Shown piece after piece: positions 1 to 12,200 of a stretch of 64,000 nt of DNA (positions are counted from its first letter, which is position 1; each line of letters begins with the position of its first letter). A program made the translations under genes and the position numbers. The stretch is taken from positions 1 through 64,000 of the forward strand of contig WFMF01000539.1 in assembly GCA_011033025.1 (NCBI GenBank), read 5' to 3'. Origin of the DNA: Beroe forskalii. Lineage: Eukaryota > Ctenophora > Nuda > Beroida > Beroidae. The notes beneath the pieces were generated by a model that saw only the letters and a list, made by a program, of their open reading frames with translations, was not told where the DNA came from and searched no databases.

Positions 1-360
1 TTTAATTTTTTTTTGGGGAAACCCCGAAACCTTTGGGTTTTTTTCACTCTTTTTTCCACATGTAGGGTATGGTTAAATGACATTTTTAAATTTTTTTGTG
101 GGAAATCCTCCCTAAAATTTAAAATTTTATTTTGGGAAGGTTTTTTAAATTTTAATCGGGATTTGGGGAAGTGACACTTTTTGAAATCTCTATAATCGTA
201 AAATTTTTCCTTTTTGGTTTTGGGAATTAATTTTCCGTTGAAATCTCATTATAATTTCCCTTTCTTGTTTTTTCACCCCTAACCGCCCCTTGGGAAATTG
301 CAGGGCAGATTGGTTGGGGGGATCATTTCTTTTTTTGTTTGAATTGGATTTCTTCTTTGA
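1..360. other. Low-quality, homopolymer-inflated sequence
   Basis: Long runs of T, G, C and A of uneven length, with no coding frame and no clear repeat. The texture matches the stretches near 38.2-38.7, 39.0-39.5 and 44.6-45.4 kb and differs sharply from the rest of the window. Most likely unpolished or poorly base-called consensus. Nothing in it should be annotated as biology. Confidence 0.7.
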
Positions 361-362
361 TA

Positions 363-2000
363 TGATTAGAATTTTTGATGCGGTAAAAAGTATAAAGTTG
401 ATTTGAATTGTGGGATTCGAAATTTGCGAACGAGGTGCTGCGTAGCAGCGCCGAGTGAGCTGTGTATTTGCAGGCCCAACGGGCCTGCTAGTCTCCTAAT
501 AATCGTAGGTATGTATGGTTGAAGTGACACTCTGTTGAAATGTCCTAATAATCGTAGGTATGTATGGTTGAAGTAACACACTCTGTTGAAATCTCCTAAT
601 AATCGTAGGTATGTATGGTTGAAGTAACACTTTCTGTTGAAATCTCCTAATAATCGTAGGTATGTATGGTTGAAGCTACTCTGCTGAAATCTCTAAATTG
701 TAAATTGTATGGTTGAAGTGACACTCTGTTGAAATGTCCTAATAATCGTAGGTATGTATGGTTGAAGTTACACTCTGTTGAAATGTCCTAATAATCGTAG
801 GTATGTATGGTTGAAGTAACACACTCTGTTGAAATCTCCTAATAATCGTAGGTATGTATGGTTGAAGTTACACTCTCCGTTGAAATCTTACTTATAAAGT
901 CGCATTTTCTGTATGTTCTCTGTACGTCACGCACCATGGCAACGCGCGCGCAATTGGAGAAATTGCACGTGCAGATTAATTACGCACGCGTTCATTTCTG
1001 TTTAATGGCGTTTTTCATTCGCCGCTCCATAACTTATGATCTGATTGGGAAAATCTCGGTAAAATCGTAGGTATGTATGGATTTGAATTGAAATTTGCGA
1101 TCGAGGTGCTGCGTAGCGTAGTTGAGTAATGGCTTGCAGGCCCAACGGGCCTGTTAAATCTTACTTTATAAATCGCAAATGTGTATGTTTTGTACGTCAC
1201 GCCCCCATGGCAACGCGCGCATAATGGGGAAATACGTGCAGATGAATTGCACGCGTTCCATTTCTGTTTAATGCTGTTTTGATTTCGGAGCTTCATAACT
1301 TGATGTGGTTGGGTTTTGTTGCGGTAAGTTATTTATGGTTGATTTGATTTCAGTGAACGAGGTGCTGCGTAGCAGCACCGAGTGATCGTATTTATGTATG
1401 GTTGGGGCCTGCTAGTCTTACTTATAATTTCGCAACCTCTGTAATATTATTTTGTACGTCCGTCACGTTTTTTCGTCCTTTGTAATACACATTTTGGGGT
1501 GCCCATGGTATAAGGGACAATGCGCGCGTTGCTATGGTTACATATTGCGCGCGTTCATTTCTCGTTCAATGCTGTTTTGAATACGTTGCTTGATAACTTA
1601 TGATCTGACAATTAGTTTTTTGATGCGGTTAAAAGTATTTAGTTGATTTGAATTTTGCGAACGAGGTGCTGCGTAGCATGTATGGCAGGACCAACGGGCC
1701 TTCTAGTCTTACTAATTTCGCATTTCGTGTATGTTTTCTGTGACACGTCCCATGCAACGCTCGCACAATGGGGAAATGCGTAGATTAACTGCGCGCGTTT
1801 AAAACTGTTTAATGCTGTTTTGATTTCGGAGCTTCATAACTTTTGATGTGGTTGGAATTTTTTGATGCGGTAAAAAGTATTTAGAACTTGATTTGAAATT
1901 TGCGAACGAGGTGCTGCGTAATGTCCGAGTGAGCAGGTATGTATAGGCCCAACGGGCCTGCTACTAATATAGATTTTACTGACCGCTATCAAAGTGATGG
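363..2000. repeat. Clustered copies of a dispersed hairpin-bearing repeat
   Basis: At least five diverged copies follow one another. Each shares a block with the words GAGGTGCTGCGTAGCAGC, a perfect hairpin GCAGGCCCAACGGGCCTGC followed by TAGTCTTA, and CCATGGCAACGCGCGC. Copies differ by small deletions. Another near-complete copy lies at about 4430-4780 and a fragment near 14412-14470. This looks like a short non-autonomous element family amplified locally. No coding potential was seen and the family is not recognised. Confidence 0.65.
490..880. repeat. 51-bp tandem repeat, first array (about 7 units)
   Basis: The unit contains CGTAGGTATGTATGGTTGAA followed by a variable ACACTCTCTGTTGAAATC stretch. 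Spacing is about 51 bp with some shortened units. It interrupts a copy of the dispersed hairpin repeat. The same unit forms a larger array at 5386-6077. Each unit carries AG|GTATGT, a near-consensus splice donor on the plus strand. Confidence 0.85.
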
Positions 2001-3311
2001 AACGTAACTTCAAATAAATTGTCGTCTTTGCAGTTCTAATAATACCTTCAGTGAAACGCTAAAAATCTTCCGTACGTAAAGAAGCAGGTATCTTTGAACA
2101 AAGTCTCAATTTAAATTCAATCATGATTACAGTTGGAGAGCGTTGTAAAAGGCGGGTAATACAAAAAGAAGGAAAAGGATATGCTGTCTCATTGTGTGTA
2201 TCCAACCTAATCAAAAGGATACTGTAGTATTTGCTGCATAGTATGCATGGCATAGTATGCGTTTTTATCAAAGAATGCGTGTTGCAATGTCGTAAAAATC
2301 GCACGTATTGTCGGATAGTCCACCATTATTCGAAACTACAAGCTTACAAGCTCCAGTGAGCTTTTTTAATTGTCCCACGAGCAATTCTTGGTTTTTCTCC
2401 GTGATGTTTGGTTACTTTGCATGGTCATGCGATGCTTTTTAGTCAATATTTTAGTTGTGCCACTAGATGCCGATGAAGAATCGTAGCTGGGCATGTATGG
2501 TTTGGAACGAATACTTTTCACTTGAAAATTTGGATGACGATTTAAGGTATGTATGGGACTGAAAAGAAGGAACCCGTGTCAGGGAAGCACTCGACAATCT
2601 TCTACCAAGGCAATTGTATTGACACATCAGGCTCCGTGTACCTGTGACAGAACCAACATGCTTATTCGGGTGCAGAATGGAGGTTGGAAATACAACTGTC
2701 GGAGGGTTGCAGCATCTTCGTCTTCCAATTCATGAATTTCACTTGTGCTCTCCACCACAGTCCTTTTAATTATAGAACCAAAGACATCATCCCAGATTTC
2801 TGGTCTGAATCAAACAACCGATATATGGACATGACATGTATGGAAACGATAAGTGATGTTTTGGCAACGCAAATCTTCAAAATTAGGCGAGATAGGAAGT
2901 GTCTATCTAAAACTACCAAAGGAGCCGTAAACGCACAAAACATCACCGTGGGCTACAAATTGAAGTCACTTCCCTGTTCCAAAGCCGATCTCTGAATGTC
3001 ACTCTTTTCGACAATGCCACAAAGCATTCCGGAGGAAGAGATCAAGTAGTAGTTAGGTTTCTCCACGACAATCCACAATGGAGCATGGAGCACATTTATA
3101 ATACCTCTAACAGAGCTTTCCGCAGCATTTGTCAAAGACAAAGAATCCGGTCAGAGAATAGTAATGTCTAGAGATAATATGAATGATCGCTCGTATTCAC
3201 TGATAACTGAAGGCCCTCCAGTTCTCCTCCTTTTCACGTCCTTGCAAGGCTGCCATTTGACGATCTTGAAGTAAAGCACATGGGGATTGAAATTCCATAA
3301 ACCTGTCTCAG
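2001..3311. other. Intergenic or upstream intronic DNA; possible CUB-like coding remnants
   Basis: No gene is certain here. From about 2650 to 2995 one plus-strand frame stays open and is rich in Cys and aromatic residues (it includes GCSIFVFQFMNFTC). From about 2940 to 3165 a second frame continues with SLNVTLFDNATKHSGG and VVVRFLHDNP. Together they vaguely resemble the two halves of a CUB domain placed before the sushi exon downstream. The frame change near 2950-2995 has no obvious intron, so this could be a decayed exon, a sequencing error or chance. Confidence 0.25.
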
Positions 3312-3712
3312 TACGGAAGTGTTTGCTCAAAGACCTCTCAGTGCAGAACGGCGAGATAGTTAATGAGGGAAATGCCCCCTTCTTCGTGGAGGGGAGCATA
3401 GTGACCATCCTCTGTTACCCCGGCTTCCGGGTCCAGGGAAGCAACTCCTCTACCCGCCAACTGGTGACATGTGACGAGAGTGTAAATCCGAAGAGTTGTC
3501 TCAAGGATAAGTCTTTTCCTGATGTCTCAATTTACCTGGGTGTGATCGGTGTGCTGGCAGTGGCTCTCATGATCTGCTGTTACAACCTACCTTGGTCGTC
3601 TCTGTGTCGGAAAAGACAGCAAGTGAAGCCTCAAGTTGAAGCGCAAAGTGAAGAGCAAAGTGAAGCACCAATTGAAGCGCAAATTGAAGCACCAATTGAA
3701 GCGTGCAATTGA
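3312..3712 (+). CDS. Sushi (CCP) domain plus transmembrane helix, 3' exon of a membrane protein
   Basis: This is the last coding exon of an unrecognised single-pass membrane protein. An in-frame stop lies upstream, so the exon probably starts at the acceptor CCTGTCTCAG just before 3312. One sushi/CCP domain follows with its four cysteines in order: KC at the start, ILCYPGF in the middle, VTC, then KSC. The Trp usual between Cys3 and Cys4 is absent. A hydrophobic helix (IYLGVIGVLAVALMICC) comes next, then a basic stop-transfer WSSLCRKRQQ, then a short tail of Glu/Gln/Ala/Pro repeats. Sushi domains mediate extracellular protein binding. The tail repeat continues past the stop in another frame, so a one-base slip inside the repeat may have shortened the cytoplasmic end. 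Upstream exons were not resolved; a CUB-like stretch at 2.65-3.1 kb may belong to it. Confidence 0.7.
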
Positions 3713-4429
3713 GGCGCCAATTGAAGCTCAACAGATTTAAAAGTAAAAAGAAGCTCGTTATGGGCGACGAGGATGAATGACTCGTGTGTTTTACTCCATA
3801 ATGGCTGATATGGTAAAGTCACACGTGAATAATGTTTGTATGTGCCGCCGTACACAATTAAAAATTGAGCTTGCCAAGAACTTATCAAGAGAAACGAATG
3901 CAAAAGGGAGAAATGAGGCGCCGTTGCTATGGAAACTAATTTTTGCAGATTATAATCAGTTCTATGCGAGTGCTTTCTATTACGATTCTTCTGTTAAAAA
4001 TGCTGTGCTGTAAATTTTGAAAATTTGACGTTTTCTTTTCTTCAAATTCAAGTTTCAAGATGGAGAATGGACCTAATATAACTTGAATAACGGAGGATAT
4101 TTTAGATGGATTGTTTTCTGTGGCAGAGTTTGGCAGATAATCAAAGCTGAGTCGGTGATAACAATAGTAACTTTAGTTTCGAAATTAGCCGTTTCGTTTA
4201 GTTTACAAAAGTGTACAATTCAATCGAGTCAAATATAGGTGTATAGCAGATTACGAAGACAGTTCCTGGCCTGGATTAATGTAAACAAAACAAAATGGTC
4301 CAATGTCAATATCAGTATGAGAATTAACATACACTTCTTGCAATCAAAACGGAACTCTTGAACAAAACTCATATGGTTTAGCATAAATAACACTAACCGA
4401 CGTCCTTCGATCTATTTTCCACTCTGCTC
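3713..4429. other. Intergenic DNA, no feature recognised
   Basis: AT-rich sequence without a convincing coding frame or repeat. A few short open frames are present but have no family resemblance. Confidence 0.5.
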
Positions 4430-4780
4430 CTTCATAAAATTGAATAATGATTTAATAGATTTCGTTACGAATAACTTTTGATCTACTTGGGATTTTTGAT
4501 GCGGTAAGAAGGTAAGAAGTATCCAATCAATTTGAATGGTAGTTTTTAAAATTTGCGAACGAGGTGCTGCGTAACTATGTGACCTGTGTATATGCAGGCC
4601 CAACGGGCCAGCTAGTCTCTTTTATAAAGTCGCGAATCGTGTTTCTTTGTACGTCACGCGTCATGGCAACGCGCGCGTAATGGGGGAATTGCACGTGCAG
4701 ATGAGTAGCGCGCGCTCATTTCGGTTTAATGCTGTTTTGATTTCGGAGCTTTATACCTAACTTTTGATTGGAATGGAATT
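4430..4780. repeat. Dispersed hairpin-bearing repeat, separate copy
   Basis: This copy has the same ordered words as the 0.36-2.0 kb cluster: GATGCGGTAA, GAGGTGCTGCGTAA, GCAGGCCCAACGGGCCAGC, TAGTCTCTTTTATAAAGTCG, CATGGCAACGCGCGC and the closing TTAATGCTGTTTTGATTTCG. It diverges in the hairpin (one mismatch). Confidence 0.6.
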
Positions 4781-4790
4781 TTTTCCCTCC

Positions 4791-4830
4791 CCATTGGCCT
4801 TTTTGTGAATACAAAAAGGCAAATGAGAGG
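4791..4830. repeat. Perfect 10-bp hairpin
   Basis: The arms GCCTTTTTGT and ACAAAAAGGC surround the four-base loop GAAT. The symmetry continues for several more bases with one mismatch. It is followed by about 550 bp in which I see no gene. Confidence 0.6.
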
Positions 4831-5385
4831 GCTGGCAGAGATCGTGGTTCGGGAAGGTTAGAAATAGGATATGTGTATAGCAGGTTTAGATTTGCAATAC
4901 AACTACTTTAATTTCTGGAAAGTGCCCGGATTGCTCCTTTATAATATCAGTCGCGAAAATGTCCCTCCCTCCGTCCTTCCGTCCGTCCCCTTATCACAAA
5001 TCTTCAAAATTACGAATTTTATAATCATTGGCTGTCGGTTGTCAAAACTAAAGTCTGACTAGGTCCATCCGTGGAAAATGCTCAAATTCTCTAAAATTAT
5101 GATAAATTTTAAATTGAAGGGCTGTTGAAGAATTCGTGACTTAAGATCTTAAGAGTGAGTAGGGCTATGGATTGAGGGATAAGATGATAAGGTTTCGGTT
5201 CTGTATTAGTTTTATAGTACCAAACTGTATCACTTTCCGACTGTATACTGAATTCGACTAAGTTCAAAAAATACGGTGGGTCGATGTGATTTGTGAAAGA
5301 CGAATGATTCTTTTCGGAACGAGTGACAGCATTGAAACAGAAAGCATGAAATTTGAAATTTTGAAGATAAGATGAAAGGGACATC

Positions 5386-6077
5386 AACAGTAATAATCGT
5401 AGGTATGTATGGTTGAAGTGACACTCTCTGTTGAAATCTCCTAATAATCGTAGGTATGTATGGTTGAAGTGACACTCTCTGTTGAAATCTCCTAATAATC
5501 GTAGGTATGTATGGTTGAAGTAACACTTTCTGTTGAAATCTCCTAATAATCGTAGGTATGTATGGTTGAAGTGACACTCTCTGTTGAAATCTCCTAATAA
5601 TCGTAGGTATGTATGGTTGAAGTGACACTCTCTGTTGAAATCTCCTTATAATCGTAGGTATGTATGGTTGAAGTGACACTCTCTGTTGAAATCTCCTAAT
5701 AATCGTAGGTATGTATGGTTGAAGTAACACTTTCTGTTGAAATCTCCTAATAATCGTAGGTATGTATGGTTGAAGTGACACTCTGTTGAAATCTCCTAAT
5801 AATCGTAGGTATGTATGGTTGAAGTGACACTCTCTGTTGAAATGTCCTAATAATCGTAGGTATGTATGGTTGAAGTGACACTTTCTGTTGAAATCTCCTA
5901 ATAATCGTAGGTATGTATGGTTGAAGTTACACTCTCTGTTGAAATGTCCTAATAATCGTAGGTATGTATGGTTGAAGTGACACACTCTGTTGAAATCTCC
6001 TAATAATCGTAGGTATGTATGGTTGAAGTAACACACTCTGTTGAAATCTCCTAATAATCGTAGGTATGTATGGTTGC
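5386..6077. repeat. 51-bp tandem repeat, second array (about 13-14 units)
   Basis: Near-identical units of CTAATAATCGTAGGTATG plus TATGGTTGAAGTGACACTCT and a short remainder. Because 51 is a multiple of three, a long minus-strand frame reads through as a repeated NHTYLRLLGDFNR peptide; this is a by-product of the repeat. The array lies directly upstream of the first RGP1 exon I can recognise. Every unit contains the donor-like AG|GTATGT on the RGP1 sense strand. Confidence 0.9.
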
Positions 6078-6231
6078 TTCCATGCTTTTTAACAAATGAA
6101 CTGCAACGAAGAAATTTTACAGTAAAGGAACTTAATGAATGAAATACCGAACATGAAGGGAGCTTGCTCGATGATTCAGGTATCAATGATATATTTTTTA
6201 AATGCCTAACTAATATGCATCCCCTTGGCAG

Positions 6232-9200
6232 AGTTGACGAGAGGCATGTCAAGATAGCGCGAGAAAACGATGACGGGATCGTCAATACGTCAGCACTCAC
6301 GAAGCATCTCTCCAACGACTGCTTCTTTTCGTCAGATCCTGAGATTCTGTTCTGTGACTTGGTTCTGCCCCCGCACTCACACAAGGTAGAAGCTCCACAG
6401 TTAGGTAGATCATCTGCTGACTAAATGGTTTATTGATTACATAATTGTATGGGAAGGAGGTGACATTCCCATGCTCGTTAAATATACTTTGCAGCAGATC
6501 TGTGACAGAACTCGCCTCAGTTCTGTGACAGAGACCGCCTCAGTTCTATGGTAAAACCTGTTGTAGTTCAGTGGCAGAACATTTTGCAGTGATTTGACAC
6601 CAGCTTCTCTCACGTCACATTGCCGAACGGTATTAGTGTTCTTCAGTGACGTAACCAGAGGGTATGCAAACTATGCCTTGCACACTCTGAAAAAGTCCCT
6701 TGCGTAGTCTCAAATTTTGGGAAAATATTTTATCGTATCTGATTAGGCCTAATTTGTCAATAAACCGTGAAAATCTGCATACCGGCCCTGGAGATATTTT
6801 TCATGCCCTGATCTCAAATCCTGGATACGTTATTACGTTACTGCTCTATCTCAAGTGACCCAATAACCCATCTCTTAACCTAAAGTGACCCCAATCTGCG
6901 CAGTATTGACCGTCTTAAGTAACCCACTGACCCTTGTCCTAAACCCGTAGTCCCTAAAATTTCATCAGATAACGCCAGATAAATTAATGTGGAAGACAGT
7001 AAAAGTCATTTATTGAATTGTGTTTGAAAATCTAAAAAGTATTGTATTTAGAAAACCTAAAGCCATGACAGCTGTATTTGAATACTATAATCAACAATGA
7101 ATTCGATGTCTTCTTCGTAGATCTGATGATGGAATCCCTGTCGTCATCTGTCTTCTTTGTGATCTTTTTAGTCCCTGTCGTTGGTAGGATCCTCGCAAGC
7201 GTCATTATCTGGCTGTTAAATCTGATTATGTCGTCATCTGTCTGCAAAATCTGAGAGTGGCTGTGGCAATTACATCGTTTGTGACTGGTTGTAGTGTTGA
7301 TAGCCTAAAGATTATAGGCCCCCGTCCCCTGAAATGGAATAGATGTCATATATCAAACTAAAATTACAATGCATTTAAAATGTAATAGAGGCTAAATGAA
7401 TAACTTGCATTGCAACCACATCGCGAATGATATCGGAAAATCAGCGAAAGGGAAATGTAAAACGAATGAATTATGTTTTTACCTGATAAAAGTCTTGTAG
7501 TAAAGGGGCACTTGTCTGAATCTGAAATGGTTAATACCTACCTGTTTGCTGTAAAGTATGGTTAGGGATGATAAATACAAGATTTCCTATCAATTAATAA
7601 TATCTGGTCTAACTGTTTTTGAACAAAACCAAACTACATCAGACCATTTGGTCGTCATAAATTTTTGAATTTTGTTCAAGTCAAGTTTACCAAAGCACAA
7701 TAATTAAGCTATGTCCTATGCCTTAAAATATGATATGCACCAGTCCAAAGTTTCCCCGAACAAAATCAAACGACATCAGACCATTTGGTCGTCATAAATG
7801 TTTGAATTTTGATCGAGTCACTTTGAACTTAGCACAGTTGTAAATATGAATAATCACAGGACATGTTTCAAGGTTCAAATCGCCTCCACAAATTCAAACG
7901 ACATCAGACCGTATGGTCGTCATAAATATCTGAATATGTGTAAGTTGATATGAACCTAAAAAGAAATGAAAATGACTCCTAAACCTAACTAATAGCCCCG
8001 GTCAAAATAATGGAAATCCAGAAAAACAGGCATTTGTTCTTCTGGATATTCCCAGGCTATTATGACCGGGAGGGGCTCCAACTGCTCCCCCTCCTCTGTT
8101 CGGGGTGGCAAGTCCCCCTCGAGAGTGAGGACTTCCACCCCCTCCACCTCCCACTCCTCCCCCTCAACACTGGTGCTGGAGGAGGCGAGCGGGAGTGGAG
8201 ACTCCCTAACCTTACTTATAGGCGGCTGATACTTCTCTCTCCGCGGCACATGCATGAACCCGATAGCCCCATAAAACCTCGCCATCCTCGACCTCCTATA
8301 TGCCTCCGCTTCCTCGTCGTAGATATAAACCCTGTCACTCTTGTTGCCCCTGAAACATTTCTTCACTTTCTTTAAGGTCTTTGACAACTTCATTTTCAAT
8401 ACAACGTTCGAACGATGAGTAAAGTTGATCAGATGTTAGCAAATAGCAAAGCGGGCAACTGGAAATGAGCATGTGACAGGGATATAGGGGCTCCACGTTG
8501 CCATGGGAATTTTCCTTATTTCAAACTGCTCCTTCAGAAAAATTTTTGTTTTGCACGTAACTAAAATAATTTCTTCACGAGTGCGCGGCGCACTGCATTT
8601 CACAATGCAATCTTAACCCCTATCCGTGCTGAATCAGAAAAGTCTCTCTTCTCTCTCCTGAGTGACCCACCGACCCAATTCCCAAACCTCACTGTTATGT
8701 GACCCCTATCACAGTGACGTAGCCAGTATAAAATTTTGATAAAATTTTTTATCACTCCTGGTAAGGCCTAATTTGGCAGTCAACTGTGAGACTATTCCTA
8801 CTCAGTAAATATTTTGTATGTCCTGATCTCCAATCCTGGATAAGTTTCTATTGCGCTTTCGATGTAGTACTATGCAATCACATACAGAACTTCTTGGAAA
8901 GTGGCAAAAAGTTTGTCAAGCGCGGACGCCATCTGACATTTACGTGACGCCGGAAAAGGTCTTGAGCACTTTTGGGCCGGCTGCACTGCGCGCTGTTTGT
9001 AACCCATTTCTTTATTGGCTGGCGATAATTGCCCATAAAATAAGATCCCGTGGTTCACATCCATATGTTCATCGTTGGGACTTTAGTCTTAATTGCCTTT
9101 ACATGCAGCTGATTCCATTTCTCATCCAATCCGTTGTACTCCTTTCCGGTTCCTACTAGTGTGTGCTCTTCGGTTAAAGCGGGGAGGTTGAAGTCTCCGC

Positions 9201-12200
9201 TCAAAAAAGGTGTTTTTTCTTCAGACTATAAAAGGAAAAAACAGCGTAGAGTCAAGGTGACCCATCTTTCCGGAGTCGTGGAGTTTTGCTTTCCTATTTT
9301 ACATTACGCTTGTTGCTTTCGATCCTGACTGACAGAGTCGGGTGCGCTTCTAACAAGTCGGCAGATCTGCTCGCAGTCAGGCTTACAATTGGTGGACTTT
9401 AGTTCGCGGCGGACTTTCAAAACCTCTGCTGGTAGTCCACTAAAGTAGTAATGTCCAACAAATATTTTTATGGTGGACTTTAGTGGAGTCCGCTGTGGAC
9501 CCAGTGAACCCTCTGCTGGTCCGCCGCGGACTAAAATCCACTAATTTTTTAGCCCACAGTCACACTGGAAAATTTTTGCAGCGGGGAGCAGACATTTCAC
9601 CTACGACAATTCACGTCACGACACTTCATCTATATTTCACTTCTGAGGTTAGGGTCTGGGTAAGAATCAAGACATTGGGTAAGGTGAGGGTCATGCTTTA
9701 GGTCAGGGCAAAGAGATGAAGTGCCGTGAGGTGAAATATTGGGCTCCTATCCAAGTTACTTGGAACTTCAATTTTTTTTGTTCGACCCCTACCATAGTGA
9801 AGCGGTACCAACCCACTCACCCCCTCTTACCACAGACATTGTTTCAGGAGCTGAAGTTCAGTGGAGTGGTACCGACCCACTCTCCCCCTTCCTACCACAG
9901 ACATTGTTTCAGGAGCTGAAGTTCAGTGGAGTGGTACCGACCCACTCTCCCCCTTCCTACCACAGACATTGTTTCAGGAGCTGAAGTTCAGTGGAGTGGT
10001 ACCGACCCACTCACCCCCTCTTACCACAGACATTGTTTCAGGAGCTGAAGTTCAGTGGAGTGGTACCCACCCATTCACCCCCTCATACCACAGACATTGT
10101 TTCAGGAGCTGAAGTTCAGTGGAGTGGTACCAACCCACTCACCTCCTCTTACCACAGACATTGTTTCAGGAGCTGAAGTTCAGTGGAGTGGTACCGACCC
10201 ACTCGTGGTACGCCCCTCTTACCACAGACATTGTTTCAGGAGCTGAAGTTCAGTGGAGTGGTACCGACCCACTCACCCCCTCTTACCACAGACATTGTTT
10301 CAGGAGCTGAAGTTCAGTGGAGTGGTACCAACCCACTCACCCCCTCTTACCACAGACATTGTTTCAGGAGCTGAAGCTCAGTGGAGTGGTATCTACCCAC
10401 TCGCCCCCTCTTACCACAGACATTGTTTCAGGAGCTGAAGTTCAGTGGAGTGGTACCGACCCACTCGCCCCCTCTTACCACAGACATTGTTTCAGGAGCT
10501 GAAGTTCAGTGGAGTGGTACCGACCCACTCACCCCCTCTTACCACAGACATTGTTTCAGGAGCTGAAGTTCAGTGGAGTGGTACCAACCCACTCACCCCT
10601 CTTACCACAGACATTGTTTCAGGAGCTGAAGTTCAGTGGAGTGGTACCAACCCACTCACCCCCCTCTTACCACAGACATTGTTTCAGGAGCTGAAGTTCA
10701 GGAGAAGTTCAGTGGAGTGGTACCAACTCACTCACCCCCCTCTTACCACAGACATTGTTTCAGGAGCTGAAGTTCAGTGGAGTGGTACCAACCCACTCAC
10801 CCCCTCTTACCACAGACATTGTTTCAGGAGCTGAAGTTCAGTGGAGTGGTACCAACCCACTCGCCCCCTCTTACCACAGACATTGTTTCAGGAGCTGAAG
10901 TTCAGTGGAGTGGTACCGACCCACTCGCCCCCTCTTACCACAGACATTGTTTCAGGAGCTGAAGTTCAGTGGAGTGGTACCGACCCACTCACCCCCTCTT
11001 ACCACAGACATTGTTTCAGGAGCTGAAGCTCAGTGGAGTGGTACCGACCCACTCGCCCCCTTCCTACCACAGACATTGTTTCAGGAGCTGAAGTTCAGTG
11101 GAGTGGTACCGACCCACTCGCCCCCCTCGTATAGGGGCTCCTACATAAAGTACAGCTACATTGTGTTGGTGGGACTGCAGAGAATCAGTAAACCCGTGTC
11201 TCTCATCAGTTTACCTATCAGGATAATAAACCTGCCTGGTTAGTGGGTGGAGGGAGTTTTTATTTTAGCTGGGGGTGGTCTCTCCTGAAGTCATAAATTA
11301 TTCTAATCGACACATAAGACTACAGAACTGCTGTGATTTGATCCGTTCATATCTCTGTTTGGTGTGTTATGAGTCTGTTTTTATAGAAATAGCATCCATG
11401 AAATGTTTTCTAATTATCAAGGAGCACAGTTTCGTTAGCTATCCTATTTATAATTATCTAAAAGCAATAGTTTTGTTGCGTATCCTTTTATTCATGTATT
11501 ACTTTATGCGGCTCAAATCGTATGAATAATTTGTTACAAATGGTTAGAAAAAAGAGCTCTATTGAGATTGCGTTCTCGTTTTCCGTAGAAGCCTTTAAGA
11601 TCTTTGCTGTGTGAAGCAGATGAAGTATTGAACATGTATTCACTATCTTAGGATATCGAATCGAGCAGGATATATACCATGCCTCAGAAATTATCAAACC
11701 CAGCCCCCCAGGCCCCATACATTGGCATTGTTAACATGCTGGTTTCTTTATCCTGAGCCTGTGTTTTTGCAGCATTCCCTAATTATAATTAAGACAGGAT
11801 GCTCGAATTTGGATGATATGCATAATAATTACGATCTGCACGAAATTTTCCTAGTTACAGTATGCGGATATGTGCTCAAAAATCAGTAGATTCTAATGAG
11901 TTCTTATAGGATTATGAACATTACGATTTACGTTATTTTGAGAAATTTACCAATTATTCGATTTTCAGATTAGGTCCCAAGATTCATGAATTTTAAGGCA
12001 GTCATATATATGACCCCTTCATTTATTTGATATTTAATTACACCACGTAAAATACACGTTATCATGCTCATTGCGATTTCACTCCGCAATGCTTTGCTGG
12101 ATATCTAACTTTGCCAAGATTTTTAAAAACTGTATCCATAATTCTCTGATTATAAGCTGAATATAACCAGTAACATGGTTATCTCTGCTCAGGTATTGGT

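Noticed and set aside
5230..6384. Minus-strand 384-codon frame with repeated NHTYLRLLGDFNR
   Set aside because: It is the 51-bp array read through in frame plus the antisense of an RGP1 exon. No family resemblance.
9739..11243. Many overlapping plus-strand frames of 61-129 codons
   Set aside because: They are frame shadows of the 64-bp array. Only the last ~50 codons of one frame are real, as the RGP1 exon from 11085.
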